Program-made: the position numbers and the translations under genes
Source of the DNA: an uncultured Gammaproteobacteria bacterium
GTDB lineage: Bacteria; Pseudomonadota; Gammaproteobacteria; PS1; Pseudothioglobaceae
Assembly (NCBI GenBank): GCA_902512305.1
Contig: CABXIU010000001.1
Coordinates: 1 to 64,000, forward strand
DNA length: 64,000 nucleotides
Direction of reading: 5' to 3'
Shown: positions 47,201-59,635 of the stretch, piece after piece
How positions within the stretch are numbered: the stretch's first letter is position 1
How the letters are laid out: each line of letters begins with the position of its first letter
The notes under the pieces: model-generated
Databases searched by the model: none
What the model saw: only the letters and a program-made list of their open reading frames with translations
Told to the model about the DNA's origin: nothing

Positions 47201-47425
47201 ATGGCTGAAAAATTTAATTTCAATAAAGGTTTATTAAAGCTTGAAGAGATCATTAATAAAATGGATTCTGGTGAATTAAGCTTAGAAGAATCATTAAAAT
47301 ACTTTGAAGATGGCGTTAAGATTCATAGGCAATGCCATTCAGCACTCAAAGATGCAGAGCAGCGCATTAGTATCTTGAGCGAAAGTGATGAATATAATGA
47401 AGAAAAACCTTTTGGAGACTCATGA
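47201..47425 (+). CDS. xseB: Exodeoxyribonuclease VII small subunit
   Basis: 74 residues, normal for XseB, which forms a coiled-coil extension on XseA. FNKGLLKLEEIINKMDSGELSLEESLKYFEDGVKI is the family core (about 4-38). AAAGGAAATA precedes the ATG by a good distance. Located just upstream of ispA, as in E. coli; the two overlap by 41 bases. Confidence 0.93.
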   Translation: MAEKFNFNKGLLKLEEIINKMDSGELSLEESLKYFEDGVKIHRQCHSALKDAEQRISILSESDEYNEEKPFGDS

Positions 47426-48287
47426 TTATTACAGGGAGCGAGTAAACTCCCAGCTAGAGCTCTATTTAAGTTCGATATCATCGACTAAATCTTCCAGTAA
47501 CCAGCTAAAAGACATCATGAAATATAGCGCTTTGGCTGGAGGAAAGCGTTTTAGGCCGATTCTTACTTACACTGTTGCAAATCTTTTTGATGTGGAAATT
47601 GAAAAGGTTGACTCTTGCGCTTGTGCAATCGAATTAATTCATATTTATTCACTAATCCATGATGATTTACCAGTAATGGATGATGATGATATTCGCCATA
47701 ATCAGCCAACAAGTCATAAAGTTTTTGGAGAGGCACAAGCAATTCTTGCTGGAGATGGTCTTCAGGCATTGGCTTTTCAGATAATTTGTAATGATTCATT
47801 AATTGATTCAGCTATTAAAATAAAATTGCTGAGCCTATTGTCAACCTCTTCTTATGCAATGGCTGAAGGGCAATCGATAGACTTATCTATCGTCTCGCAA
47901 AAGGTTGATTTAAAGGTTTTGGATAATATGCATAAAAAGAAAACTGGAGCACTTCTGAACTGTGCTATTAAATTTGGAGCACTTTTAAATAATACGAGTG
48001 GTAAGGACTTATCAATACTTGATTCATTTTCTAACAACATAGGTCTAGCATATCAGGTTCAAGATGACGTATTAGATGTTACAACTTCTGATGAGGTTTT
48101 AGGTAAACGTCAAAACTCAGACTCAATAAAAAATAAACCATCATATCCAGCTATAATTGGTGTAGAGGAGTCTATAAAGACCTTTGAAGCTCTTTATCAA
48201 GAAGCTATGAATGAATTATCACTTTTAAGTGTTGATGCAGAACCATTAAGGCTGATAACTGAAAAGCTAATGAGGCGCTCTTATTAA
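47385..48287 (+). CDS. ispA: Polyprenyl synthase, farnesyl diphosphate synthase type
   Basis: Condenses isopentenyl diphosphate with DMAPP/GPP to make farnesyl diphosphate. 300 residues from the first ATG; Met-5 (47397) is also possible. The two aspartate-rich motifs are visible: DDLPVMDDDDIRH (first, about 103-115) and QVQDDVLD (second, about 228-235). The chain-length region before the first motif (IHIYSLIHDD) is typical of FPP synthases. No dxs follows; fabH converges with a 4-base overlap. Confidence 0.92.
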   Translation: MMNIMKKNLLETHDYYRERVNSQLELYLSSISSTKSSSNQLKDIMKYSALAGGKRFRPILTYTVANLFDVEIEKVDSCACAIELIHIYSLIHDDLPVMDDDDIRHNQPTSHKVFGEAQAILAGDGLQALAFQIICNDSLIDSAIKIKLLSLLSTSSYAMAEGQSIDLSIVSQKVDLKVLDNMHKKKTGALLNCAIKFGALLNNTSGKDLSILDSFSNNIGLAYQVQDDVLDVTTSDEVLGKRQNSDSIKNKPSYPAIIGVEESIKTFEALYQEAMNELSLLSVDAEPLRLITEKLMRRSY

Positions 48288-49228
48288 AACTCGGCTAAGA
48301 CACTACCCCAGCTAAAACCACCGCCAATACCTTCAAAAAGCAAAGTATCGCCTTTATTTATTCTTCCATCTCTAATGCCAATATCTAGTGCAAGAGGGAT
48401 TGAGGCAGCTGAAGTATTACCATGTTTTTCAACAGTCAGAATAACCTTTTCCATTGGTAGCTTTATTCTTTTAGCTACAGCACTAATGATACGAATGTTT
48501 GCTTGGTGAGGTATCATCCAGTCGATGTTTTCTGAGGTCATATTACATTCTTTAAGCGTTTCTTCGGCGAGATCTGATAACTTATTAACTGCAATTTTAA
48601 ATACCTCATTACCTTCCATCTCAATAGTTCCTAATTCATTAATTCTATTATTGTTAACTTGAAGCGAGGATAAGTAGTTTCCATCACTATAAAGTTTGGA
48701 ATATTTTATTCCTGTATTGTTATCTGCACTTAAAACAACTGCGCCAGCCCCATCGGCAAATAAAATAGCAGTTGAACGATCATTCCAGTCAACAATTTTT
48801 GACATTGTTTCACTTCCAACTACTAATATATTTGTAGCACTCCCATTTTCAATATATTGTTGAGCGGTATTTAGTGCAAAGACAAAGCCAGCGCATACTG
48901 CCTGAATATCAAAAGCTGGACATGAGGCGCCAAGGCGATTCTGAAGCATTGTTGCTGTTGCAGGAAAGATTTTATCTGGAGTTGTGGTAGAAAGAATAAT
49001 GAAGTCAATGTCCTGAGGTTTCAGTTCTGCCATAGATAATGCATTTAGGCAGGCTGGAACAGCAAGGTCGCAGGTGCTTTCATTGTTGACAATTCTTCTT
49101 TCTTTAATTCCAGTTCTTGATGTAATCCACTCATCAGTAGTATCAAGCGTTTTTTCAAGATCAAAATTAGTAACAATTTTTGGTGGAAGATAACTTCCAG
49201 TTCCAATAATTCTTGCAAAATTTTTCAT
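48284..49228 (-). CDS. fabH: 3-oxoacyl-ACP synthase III
   Basis: Starts fatty-acid synthesis by condensing acetyl-CoA with malonyl-ACP. 314 residues. Catalytic Cys in AVCAGFVFAL (near 110), His in MIPHQANIRI (near 241), Asn in KHGNTSAASIP (near 271), and ending GGGFSWGSVL. Stop and start overlap with plsX (1 base), part of yceD-rpmF-plsX-fabH. Confidence 0.96.
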   Translation of the reverse strand: MKNFARIIGTGSYLPPKIVTNFDLEKTLDTTDEWITSRTGIKERRIVNNESTCDLAVPACLNALSMAELKPQDIDFIILSTTTPDKIFPATATMLQNRLGASCPAFDIQAVCAGFVFALNTAQQYIENGSATNILVVGSETMSKIVDWNDRSTAILFADGAGAVVLSADNNTGIKYSKLYSDGNYLSSLQVNNNRINELGTIEMEGNEVFKIAVNKLSDLAEETLKECNMTSENIDWMIPHQANIRIISAVAKRIKLPMEKVILTVEKHGNTSAASIPLALDIGIRDGRINKGDTLLFEGIGGGFSWGSVLAEF

Positions 49229-50250
49229 TATTTATGTTCTTCTAGTTCTCGCGTTAATTGCTCAGAAATCTTATCAGTTATTTTAGCATGTGCTTCCAGA
49301 TAGGCCTCTTTAATTGCGTGTAGAAAAGAATCAGCATCCGCATTACCATGACTCTTAACAACGACCCCCTTTAATCCAAGTAGGCTAGCTCCATTATATT
49401 TTCCAGGGTCAACTTTAGATTTAAAATCTTTCATAACAGGTTGAGCAATAAGTGCAACTATTTTGGTAAAAAGGTTTTTAGTGAAAGATTTTTTTATGAA
49501 GAAAGTGAACATTTTAGCAACCCCTTCACTTGCTTTAAGTGCTATATTTCCCTCAAATCCATCACAAACAATAACATCTACATTGCCTTTGTAAATGTCA
49601 TCACCCTCAACAAAGCCTATATAGTTTAGTGATGAATTTTTTAAAAGTTCTGATGTTGCTTGACTCTTCTCATTTCCTTTTAACTCTTCTGATCCAACAT
49701 TCAATAGACCAACAGACGGCTGATCTATGCTTTCAGTATTTTGAACAGCGATAGAGCCCATAATTGCAAATTGAAGGAGAGTGCTAGGTTTAGAATCTAT
49801 ATTAGCGCCTAAGTCAAGAACATGAGTTGGGCCAGTAAGTGTAGGCACTGCAGACATGATGGCAGGCCTATCAACTCCTTCAATAGTTTTAAGTACAAAT
49901 CTGGCAATCGACATTAATGCACCAGTATTTCCAGCACTTACACAAGCATCAACTTCACCACTTTTAACAAGGTTTATAGCAACCCTCATAGAAGAATCTT
50001 TTTTATGTCTAAGTGCTACAGAAGGAGAATCATCCATATTGATAACATCAGAAGCATGAGTTATTACAATTCGATCAGCAAATTTTGAAGATAAAGAATT
50101 ATTTTTTAACTCTTTTTCAATTTCAGTTTTATCACCTACAAAGTTGATCAAAAGATCATCATAGGTGCTTAATGCACTAATACCAGCATTAATGGTAACA
50201 GAGAATCCAAAATCACCACCTGAGGCATCTATTGATACCTTAATATTCAT
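49228..50250 (-). CDS. plsX: Phosphate acyltransferase PlsX
   Basis: Makes acyl-phosphate from acyl-ACP for phospholipid synthesis. 340 residues, peripheral membrane. Family features: SIDASGGDFGFSVTI at the N-terminus, where many PlsX proteins read DxMGGDxGP, SAGNTGALM near 103, and YNGASLLGLKGVVVKSHGNAD near 285. It is followed directly by fabH and preceded 7 bases by rpmF. Confidence 0.94.
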   Translation of the reverse strand: MNIKVSIDASGGDFGFSVTINAGISALSTYDDLLINFVGDKTEIEKELKNNSLSSKFADRIVITHASDVINMDDSPSVALRHKKDSSMRVAINLVKSGEVDACVSAGNTGALMSIARFVLKTIEGVDRPAIMSAVPTLTGPTHVLDLGANIDSKPSTLLQFAIMGSIAVQNTESIDQPSVGLLNVGSEELKGNEKSQATSELLKNSSLNYIGFVEGDDIYKGNVDVIVCDGFEGNIALKASEGVAKMFTFFIKKSFTKNLFTKIVALIAQPVMKDFKSKVDPGKYNGASLLGLKGVVVKSHGNADADSFLHAIKEAYLEAHAKITDKISEQLTRELEEHK

Positions 50251-50257
50251 GAATTAT

Positions 50258-50458
50258 TTAAGATTCAACTTCTTCGATATCATCAGCTGGAGTTTTAATT
50301 ACCTGCTTACCACGATAATAACCATCTGCGGTAATGTGATGTCTTAGGTGGCTTTCTCCTGTTTCCTGATCTTCAGACAATGCAGGATTTTTTAATGCAT
50401 TATGTGAGCGGCGCATTCCTCTCTTAGAGGGTGTTTTTCTGCTTTTTTGAACTGCCAT
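50258..50458 (-). CDS. rpmF: Ribosomal protein L32
   Basis: 66 residues. Starts [20 protein letters not shown], the canonical L32 N-terminus, and contains [14 protein letters not shown]. It lacks the four zinc-binding cysteines of the Cys-type L32, as in other gammaproteobacteria. Lies between yceD and plsX in the conserved lipid-synthesis operon. Confidence 0.97.
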   Translation of the reverse strand: MAVQKSRKTPSKRGMRRSHNALKNPALSEDQETGESHLRHHITADGYYRGKQVIKTPADDIEEVES

Positions 50459-50480
50459 TTCTACTCCTTGCCAAAGTTGG

Positions 50481-50984
50481 CTATTTTAAATTTTTCAAAA
50501 CATCGAAAGGATGTTTGCGAACTTCTTCAACTATCTTTTCTTGATCAAACTTTAAACCACATTCAAAATTATGTGATGGAATCATAGGAATCGATAAAAG
50601 AATTTCATCAGTCATTAAATCTATAGTCTCTAACGCTTCAAACTCTCCAACATGATAGATCTCGTAACTATTATCGATTTCTACAGCTTGATTTTCATGC
50701 TTTACAAACGCAAGCTTAAAGGGGATATTTAAGTTTATTTCCAGATCATCTAAACACCTCTGACAATCTAAAACTACTTTTAAATCCATTATCCCCTTAA
50801 CGCAAGGTGTTTTTCCATTATATAAATGAAATGATAAATCTACTTCAACGCTATCATTATCATTTTTTGCAATTTCAGCAACTCTAGGCATATTGGAGAT
50901 TTTACATTCGCCATGCAAATTGACTTCTTTCTTGGCAAAGTTAAATAATTTTATCGTTTTAGGAAGCTGATTAACCTTTTCCAT
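50481..50984 (-). CDS. yceD: YceD/DUF177 family protein (23S rRNA accumulation)
   Basis: 167 residues. The family core is visible: [18 protein letters not shown] (about 70-87) and a C-terminal LSIPMIPSH...C with trailing acidic/basic segment (residues about 129-167). Members are linked to 23S rRNA accumulation and regularly precede rpmF, as here (22 bases). The typical second Cys pair is reduced. Confidence 0.88.
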   Translation of the reverse strand: MEKVNQLPKTIKLFNFAKKEVNLHGECKISNMPRVAEIAKNDNDSVEVDLSFHLYNGKTPCVKGIMDLKVVLDCQRCLDDLEINLNIPFKLAFVKHENQAVEIDNSYEIYHVGEFEALETIDLMTDEILLSIPMIPSHNFECGLKFDQEKIVEEVRKHPFDVLKNLK

Positions 50985-51031
50985 TATCTATTTTATAAAG
51001 CCAAAAATTATACCCAAAAGTTTATTGAATG

Positions 51032-51778
51032 TTAAGAGCTTTCTCTTTGCCTCTTGTACTCAAAAAGAGTAATTGCGGTTGCTACAGAAACATTAAGGCT
51101 TTCAATATTTCCAGACATTGGTATAGAGGCTATTTGATCACAGGTCTTTTTGATTAATTGTCTGATTCCTTTACCTTCAGAGCCAGCAACTATAGCAGTT
51201 GGTCCAGTTAAATTAATATCATAAATTGATTTTTCGGTGTTACCATCTAAACCAATTACCCATACTCCTTTTTTTTGCATTTCTTTGATTGTTCTTGATA
51301 AATTTGTTACGTTAAAAATCTGAATGCTGTTTATTGCTCCAGCTGATGTTTTATGAACTAAAGCATTAATTGGAGAAGAGCCATCTTTATTTATTACAAC
51401 ATGACATACTCCAGCTGCATTTGCACTTCTAAGACATGCACCCATATTTCTTGGATCTTGAATTGAATCTAAAATCAGTATTAGTGATTTTTCGTTGAGA
51501 TTCACTATTGAATCTAAAAGCGATTTCTCGTTAAGAGGCGAAGCGAGAATCACTTCAGAAATAACGCCTTGATGTGTTTCACCTTTTGAAATTCGATCTA
51601 ATTTCACTCTATCAGTAAATGAAAATGGTATTTTTTGAGTAGAAAGAGTATTTGTTAAAGTATTAATTCTGTTATCTTTTCTGCTATTTTGAATTAGAAC
51701 TTTTAAAACTGATTCAGGGTTAGTTTTTAATAAGCTCTCAATACTGTGGAAGCCAAAAATATGAATAGATTTAGACAT
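51032..51778 (-). CDS. rlmB: 23S rRNA 2'-O-methyltransferase RlmB (Gm2251)
   Basis: SpoU (SPOUT) methyltransferase, 248 residues. N-terminal RNA-binding domain (about 1-75: FGFHSIESLL), then the three SpoU motifs: DPRNMGACLRSANAAG (about 107-122), VAGSEGKGIR (about 197-206) and IPMSGNIESLNVSVA (about 219-233). In E. coli rlmB follows rnr; here it lies about 8 kb away, beside yceD and surA. Confidence 0.94.
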   Translation of the reverse strand: MSKSIHIFGFHSIESLLKTNPESVLKVLIQNSRKDNRINTLTNTLSTQKIPFSFTDRVKLDRISKGETHQGVISEVILASPLNEKSLLDSIVNLNEKSLILILDSIQDPRNMGACLRSANAAGVCHVVINKDGSSPINALVHKTSAGAINSIQIFNVTNLSRTIKEMQKKGVWVIGLDGNTEKSIYDINLTGPTAIVAGSEGKGIRQLIKKTCDQIASIPMSGNIESLNVSVATAITLFEYKRQRESS

Positions 51779-51790
51779 AAAAATTAGTTC

Positions 51791-52669
51791 TTAAAATAGT
51801 TTGTCATAATAAATTTCAATATAAGCCTCTTTTCTTATGTTTTTGAGCCATTCTGAGTAGTATTTTTCAGCATTTTTATAAATTATTTGTTCTTTACACC
51901 CCATCAGTTTACTACTTATAAATCGCTCATCTATTTTAATTGCTATAGCAAAGCCGAAATCAGTCCAATAGATTTCAGAAACTTCATTTTCTTCTAATAA
52001 ATCAAGCATTTCAAGAGTTGGATTATTGACTATTAACCAATCAGTAATTCCGCCATCTTTGTAGCTCGGGTGTTGTGAGTGAAGTTTTGCAAAAGATTCA
52101 AAAGAGGCACCTTTTGTAATGTGACTAGAGAGTAGATCTAGAAAAGATTTAATTAATATATTTTTTTGAGTAAGATCTTTTACATCTGAATCAATTTCAG
52201 AAATGATTATTTGAGCAATCTTAATTTGTTTTTGATCTTTTATTAAGCTTTTTTTTGAGCATTCATTGTCGATTTTATCAGTTGGAATTTCAATGTCTTT
52301 AGTAATGAATCTTTGTAGATTTAGAATGGATAATTTCTCTGAGATTTCTTTTTTTATAGAATCTATCTCATCAAAATTTAAAAGCTCATCCATTGAAATA
52401 TTATTAGTTTGTGCAATATCCGCGAGAACTGTATCTATATTTTCTTCAGTTGCTTGCAAATTAAACTCATCTACTTTTTGAAGCTGAAGTGTGATATCGA
52501 TTTGAGTGTTTACAGTATTTATTTTTTCTTCATTGGAGCTTTCAGTCAAAAACTCGCTTTGTAATGAAGTTATTAGAATAGGGCTATTGTTTACTATAGC
52601 AATAATTGTGTTTTCTGCAAAGACATTCCCTGTGATAAATACAAGAAAAAGAGCTAAGATATATTTCAT
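51791..52669 (-). CDS. surA: SurA-like periplasmic chaperone (single parvulin domain)
   Basis: 292 residues with a signal peptide (about 1-19) and the SurA N-terminal segment (IIAIVNNSPILITSLQSE). A single parvulin-type region follows at about 145-250 (IKIAQIIIS ... KLHSQHPSYKDGGITDWL). E. coli SurA (428) has two such domains; one is missing here. It follows lptD with a 1-base TAATG overlap, the same order as E. coli lptD-surA, which supports the assignment. Role: folding of outer-membrane proteins such as LptD. Confidence 0.8.
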   Translation of the reverse strand: MKYILALFLVFITGNVFAENTIIAIVNNSPILITSLQSEFLTESSNEEKINTVNTQIDITLQLQKVDEFNLQATEENIDTVLADIAQTNNISMDELLNFDEIDSIKKEISEKLSILNLQRFITKDIEIPTDKIDNECSKKSLIKDQKQIKIAQIIISEIDSDVKDLTQKNILIKSFLDLLSSHITKGASFESFAKLHSQHPSYKDGGITDWLIVNNPTLEMLDLLEENEVSEIYWTDFGFAIAIKIDERFISSKLMGCKEQIIYKNAEKYYSEWLKNIRKEAYIEIYYDKLF

Positions 52670-54921
52670 TATCTAAGTTGCGCAGAATACCCCGGAATTT
52701 TATTTTCGATCTTATTCTTGAGAGGCGAAGCGGTAGATCCAAGCCCAGTGAGAACTAATTCCATACCAGTGCTGTAATTGTATCCACCAGACGAGTCATC
52801 TTCCTTGAAGTGTGCTAATCTGAAAGCCCAACAGCAAGACTCATAGGCAATTCCAGTTGTTTCGGCATTCGTAATACCTGTTGATGTAGTTTTATCTACA
52901 CCACCAAAGATATGGAAAGAGTCAGTAATAGGGTAGGCGCCATAAAATTTTTCAGTTTCTTTTGTACCTTCATCAATGAAGCTTAATGAAATAAATTTAC
53001 GCGAAGAAGGAATATAGCTAATAGTGCTTTCCTTTTTAGCTATTTTAGAGGTGTCTGGATTAAATTGCACTGCAGAGCTAATTGAAAATTTATTGACAGC
53101 TATATCAATTGAGGCAGCTATATCAGAATAAGATTTTCTAGTTTCATAGTTGGTATTTGAAGTATCACTAACTACTTCATCATCTGTGAAATATGTTTGG
53201 GCAATTCTCATACTAAGTAGGTCTTTATCATCATCTAAAGCACCAACTTTTCTGTAAGTTGACTTAAGACTTAGTGTGATATCGTTAGCGTTAGTAATTC
53301 TGTCAAGACCTGTATATCTCTCACCCGAAGTAAGATCAGCAAAGCTAATTATGTCATCATACTTGTCAGTACTATCAAACAATGGAATATTTCCTTGAAC
53401 TTTTTTTGCTCGATAGTTGTATGTGATTATAGGGCTAAGCTTATGATTCACTTTATAGCCAAATAGAGAACTATTTTTATTAGTTGTAAAGTCAATATCT
53501 AGTCCAGAGCCAAAAATTGTTCTATTTATATTAGGACTATTTTTTAATGAATAATTTGTAATTGCAATGCTTGCTCGAGGAGTAACTTGAGGATAATTAA
53601 TGTTAAGCCTTCTTGAGATTCCAATATCACCATGAGCCCTTGTGCCTGACTCTTTGCTAGCAGTGTCATGAGCAAAACGCGTAGCAACTATGTCTAATTG
53701 AATTGGCATTTTTCCATCTGCATTGAGGGTTTTAGATGCTGAGCCCTCTATGGCTCTTGTATAGCCAGGCGTACCAGCATTAACGACTTGCTCATCTTCA
53801 GTTAAAACAGATAGTGAAATGCTTTCCTCTTCATCAGCATATGAATATTTTAAAGACGATTTGAGCGTTTTGAGATCTGAGCTTGTTCTGTCAATTTCTT
53901 CAAAATACTTAGAATCAGAAACGCGATGATAGTTGGCACTTAAATGCACCTTATCAGATAAATCTAATTCTTCTGAAAAATTAACAAGCCATCTTTTAAG
54001 ACCAGTAACCTTATCTTCTGGTAAATATTTAATTTCTAATGAGTAAATTGAATCTTGATGTTCAGGAGAAATTTTTGGAGCAATAAGTTGTCGGTATTTT
54101 CCTTCGTAAATAAATCTTCTACTTGACATATAAGTCAAAGCCAAAAGAAGATCGCGATCAGGCGCCAAATTGAAGTAATAAGGAACCCTTAAGCTATAAG
54201 AGTCTTCATTTTGACCAGTTTCGTTGTAGGTTGAATAATTTGGCGTTAAAAATCCAGAACCTCTGCCTTCAAGAACCCAGTAATACTTAGGTGTGTAGAA
54301 TATTGGAACTCCATAAAACTTTACTGTTGCATTATCTGCAACACCTCTATTTTTAACTAGATTTAATTCGATTTCTTTTGCATCAATCAACCAGTCATTT
54401 TGGTTTACAGGACATAGGCTATATGTTGCATTAGTAAGTAGAACGCTCGTTGGTGTTTTTTCTATAACCTCAGTATAGCCATTTGCACCTCTAAGACCCT
54501 CAGAGTAATCCTGATAGTTAGCGCTAGTAGCAGTTGCAATAAGGTCATCATTCTCTCTTTCAGCAGATAAATAGTTACTGGTTATAAGATATAGTTCATC
54601 TTGGAATCTAACTTCACCTGTGGCTAAAATTGAACTATCAGTTGATGATACTTCAACATCATTTGCTGAAAGATATAAGCTTTCTGAATTTAACTCTACA
54701 TTTCCTGAAAGTATGTATTTTCCCTCAATAATTTCACTTTCATCAGCTTCTATATCAAGGGCACCAGTGTTTTCTGAGAATTTTTCAACTGGAAAGATGG
54801 TTTGATATTCTGGGCAAAGATCGCACAAGTTTTGATCAAGTGCACAACTTAGGTTAACTCCTTCGGCATTGGTTGAAAAATGGCTAAAAAATAATATGAT
54901 AAATAATATGCACTTTTTCAT
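52669..54921 (-). CDS. lptD: LPS-assembly protein LptD
   Basis: Outer-membrane beta-barrel translocating LPS to the cell surface with LptE. 750 residues: signal peptide (about 1-20), OstA/LptA-like periplasmic jellyroll (about 50-190, with LSGNVELNSESLYLSANDVEV), and a barrel from about 200 to the C-terminus. Cysteines for the essential inter-domain disulfides are seen: three in the first 36 residues of the mature part, one in YSLCPVN, and a C-terminal adjacent pair in ESCCWAFRLAH. Expressed toward surA; divergent from hflK. Confidence 0.94.
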   Translation of the reverse strand: MKKCILFIILFFSHFSTNAEGVNLSCALDQNLCDLCPEYQTIFPVEKFSENTGALDIEADESEIIEGKYILSGNVELNSESLYLSANDVEVSSTDSSILATGEVRFQDELYLITSNYLSAERENDDLIATATSANYQDYSEGLRGANGYTEVIEKTPTSVLLTNATYSLCPVNQNDWLIDAKEIELNLVKNRGVADNATVKFYGVPIFYTPKYYWVLEGRGSGFLTPNYSTYNETGQNEDSYSLRVPYYFNLAPDRDLLLALTYMSSRRFIYEGKYRQLIAPKISPEHQDSIYSLEIKYLPEDKVTGLKRWLVNFSEELDLSDKVHLSANYHRVSDSKYFEEIDRTSSDLKTLKSSLKYSYADEEESISLSVLTEDEQVVNAGTPGYTRAIEGSASKTLNADGKMPIQLDIVATRFAHDTASKESGTRAHGDIGISRRLNINYPQVTPRASIAITNYSLKNSPNINRTIFGSGLDIDFTTNKNSSLFGYKVNHKLSPIITYNYRAKKVQGNIPLFDSTDKYDDIISFADLTSGERYTGLDRITNANDITLSLKSTYRKVGALDDDKDLLSMRIAQTYFTDDEVVSDTSNTNYETRKSYSDIAASIDIAVNKFSISSAVQFNPDTSKIAKKESTISYIPSSRKFISLSFIDEGTKETEKFYGAYPITDSFHIFGGVDKTTSTGITNAETTGIAYESCCWAFRLAHFKEDDSSGGYNYSTGMELVLTGLGSTASPLKNKIENKIPGYSAQLR

Positions 54922-55051
54922 AAATTTTTAGCAAAGAAAAAATTGTATTTTATCATTATATCTTGAATAAATTTGTCTGTGATGTTGAATATTATTTCCT
55001 CTTTTAAATTATCTTTTTAAATAATATTATTGGGTAAAATTAGTCTTTTTT

Positions 55052-55077
55052 AAGTCATAAATAGACTTGTTTTTTTT
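55052..55077 (+). terminator. Weak hairpin plus T8 upstream of hflK
   Basis: AAGTC/GACTT (5 bp) around a 7-base loop, one G, then eight T's, about 50 bases before the hflK start in the 205-base lptD-hflK spacer. Nothing codes on this strand upstream until lptD (opposite strand), so it could attenuate the hflK transcript, or simply be chance in AT-rich DNA. The same spacer holds a 12-base palindrome, AATAATATTATT, at 55019-55031. Confidence 0.25.
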
Positions 55078-55126
55078 AAATATGACCATATCTTAACTTT
55101 TAACTTAAATTATTTAAGGAAACTGC

Positions 55127-56284
55127 GTGAGTAATAACAAAAATGGAGCCCAAATGGCTTGGAATGATAATAACAACCAAACTCCGCCGGAATTGGATGA
55201 AGTTATTAAAGATTTTAAAAACAAATTTAATTCCACCTTTGGAGGTAAATCTTCAGGCAATTCTGGAGCGACTAAAGCTGCCAAAGGTAGCTTTAAGTAC
55301 ATAATAATTTTTGCATTTATTGTTTGGCTAGCAACAGGAATTTATATTGTTGATCCTGCTGAAAGAGGTGTTGTTTTACGCTTTGGAGCTTTTCAAGCTT
55401 CAACAACTCAAGGACCTCACTGGCATATTCCTTATCCAGTAGAAGCTGTCTATAAAGTTAATGTTGAGCAAATTCGAGCTGCGGAGATTGGCTTTAGAAA
55501 TGTGCAGAATTCATATGGTGGAAATGTTAGTTCTGAATCTCTTATGCTTACCAAAGATGAGAATATGGTTGATGTTAAATTAGCTGTTCAATATAAAATT
55601 GCCAATGCTCAGGCTTATTTATTTAATGTTTTCAATCCTGAGCTTACTCTAAGCCACGTTGTCCAAAGTGTCATCAGACAAGTAGTTGGAGATAACACAA
55701 TGGACTATGTTCTAACTACAGGTCGTGAACAAGTCGCTCAAGAAGTTAAGAGCGTTTCACAATCTTTGCTCAATGAATATAATACAGGCCTTATGATTAC
55801 TGCTGTGACCATGCAGGATGCTCAACCTCCAATACAGGTAAAGGCATCTTTCGATGATGTTGTTAAGGCTCGTGAAGATGAGCAAAGGTACATTAATGAG
55901 GCTAGAGCTTATGCAAATGATATTGTCCCTAAGGCGCGTGGTGCGAGCCAAAGACTTCTTGCAGAGGCTGAGGCATATAAATCTGAAGTTGTTTCAAAGT
56001 CTGAAGGTGAGGCATACCGTTTTATTCAAATTCTAACAGAGTATACTAAAGCGCCTTATGTAACAAGGGAGCGCCTATATAGAGAGACACTTGAAGATGT
56101 ATTAAGCTCTACTAATAAAGTCATTGTTGATTCAAGTTCAAACTCGATGATGTATTTACCAATTGACAAGTTGATTAATTCTTCTAAGACTACAAAATCA
56201 ACTTCTTCAGTGAACACTTTCCAACAAACTCCATCTGGAAGCTCAAGTGATCAAAGTGTTTTACGCTCAAGGGAGAATAGATAA
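55127..56284 (+). CDS. hflK: FtsH protease modulator HflK
   Basis: SPFH/band-7 protein that with HflC cages FtsH in the inner membrane. 385 residues: Gly/Asn/Ser-rich N-terminus, one membrane span (about 60-80: YIIIFAFIVWLATGIYIV), the SPFH domain starting DPAERGVVLRFG, and a coiled coil rich in Ala/Glu (about 245-310). The start is GTG with AAGGA 6 bases upstream. TAATG joins it to hflC. Confidence 0.95.
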   Translation: MSNNKNGAQMAWNDNNNQTPPELDEVIKDFKNKFNSTFGGKSSGNSGATKAAKGSFKYIIIFAFIVWLATGIYIVDPAERGVVLRFGAFQASTTQGPHWHIPYPVEAVYKVNVEQIRAAEIGFRNVQNSYGGNVSSESLMLTKDENMVDVKLAVQYKIANAQAYLFNVFNPELTLSHVVQSVIRQVVGDNTMDYVLTTGREQVAQEVKSVSQSLLNEYNTGLMITAVTMQDAQPPIQVKASFDDVVKAREDEQRYINEARAYANDIVPKARGASQRLLAEAEAYKSEVVSKSEGEAYRFIQILTEYTKAPYVTRERLYRETLEDVLSSTNKVIVDSSSNSMMYLPIDKLINSSKTTKSTSSVNTFQQTPSGSSSDQSVLRSRENR

Positions 56285-57141
56285 TGAAAAGAATTCTCAT
56301 TGTATTAGCTGTATTGGGTGCTATTCTTCTTTCATCAAGCCTCTACACGGTAAATGAAACTCAGGTAGCTATTAAATTAAGACTCGGTGAAATTGTATCC
56401 GTTGAAAATGAGCCAGGCCTAAAGTTTAAAACTCCATTTGTGAATAATGTTGTTTCGTTTGATAAACGAATTCAAACTCTAGATTCAGCTGCTGAATCGT
56501 TCTTAACAGTTGAGAAAAAGAATGTTGTTGTAGACTCTTATGTTAAATGGCGAATTGTTGATACTGAGAAATTCTATATTTCGACTGGTGGTGCTATGGC
56601 ATCAGCAAATTTGAGACTAGCTCAGAATAATCAGGATGCTCTCAGAAGTGAATTTTCCAAGAGAACCATCATCGAAGTGGTTTCAGACGAACGTGAAGCT
56701 ATTATGGCCAGCGTTAAGACTAAATTAAAGACTATCGCAGAGGATGAATATGGTATTGAAGTTATAGATGTCCGTATTAAACGAATAGAACTTTCACAAG
56801 AAGTAAGAAATTCTGTTTATAGTAGAATGGAAACAGAAAGAAAAGGTCTTGCAAACAAGTACCGTTCAGAAGGAGCTGAAGAAGCTGAAAAAATCCAAGC
56901 TTTTGCAGATAAAGAGAGAACAATTATTTTGGCCAACGCTTATCGTGACTCTGAAAAGATTCGAGGTGAGGGCGATGCTATCTCTGCGAGTAATTACGCT
57001 GAAGCATATAGCAAGGATGTTGATTTTTATTCTTTCTATCGTTCACTTGAATCTTACAAGAAATCCTTTAGTGATCAGGGCGATATTTTAGTCCTTAATC
57101 CTGAATCTGAGTTTTTCCGATACTTTAATCCAGCTAAATAA
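56284..57141 (+). CDS. hflC: FtsH protease modulator HflC
   Basis: Partner of HflK, 285 residues. N-terminal membrane anchor (about 1-22), the SPFH domain with VNETQVAIKLRLGEIV and the characteristic KRIELSQEVRNSVYSRMETER (about 178-198), and a C-terminal coiled coil. Overlaps hflK by one base and precedes hisZ by 9 bases. Confidence 0.95.
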   Translation: MKRILIVLAVLGAILLSSSLYTVNETQVAIKLRLGEIVSVENEPGLKFKTPFVNNVVSFDKRIQTLDSAAESFLTVEKKNVVVDSYVKWRIVDTEKFYISTGGAMASANLRLAQNNQDALRSEFSKRTIIEVVSDEREAIMASVKTKLKTIAEDEYGIEVIDVRIKRIELSQEVRNSVYSRMETERKGLANKYRSEGAEEAEKIQAFADKERTIILANAYRDSEKIRGEGDAISASNYAEAYSKDVDFYSFYRSLESYKKSFSDQGDILVLNPESEFFRYFNPAK

Positions 57142-57150
57142 TTTAAGGTT

Positions 57151-59596
<2,446 letters not shown>

Positions 59597-59635
59597 TTTT
59601 AAAAAAGACTAAGCTTGCTTTATACTTAGCACATT

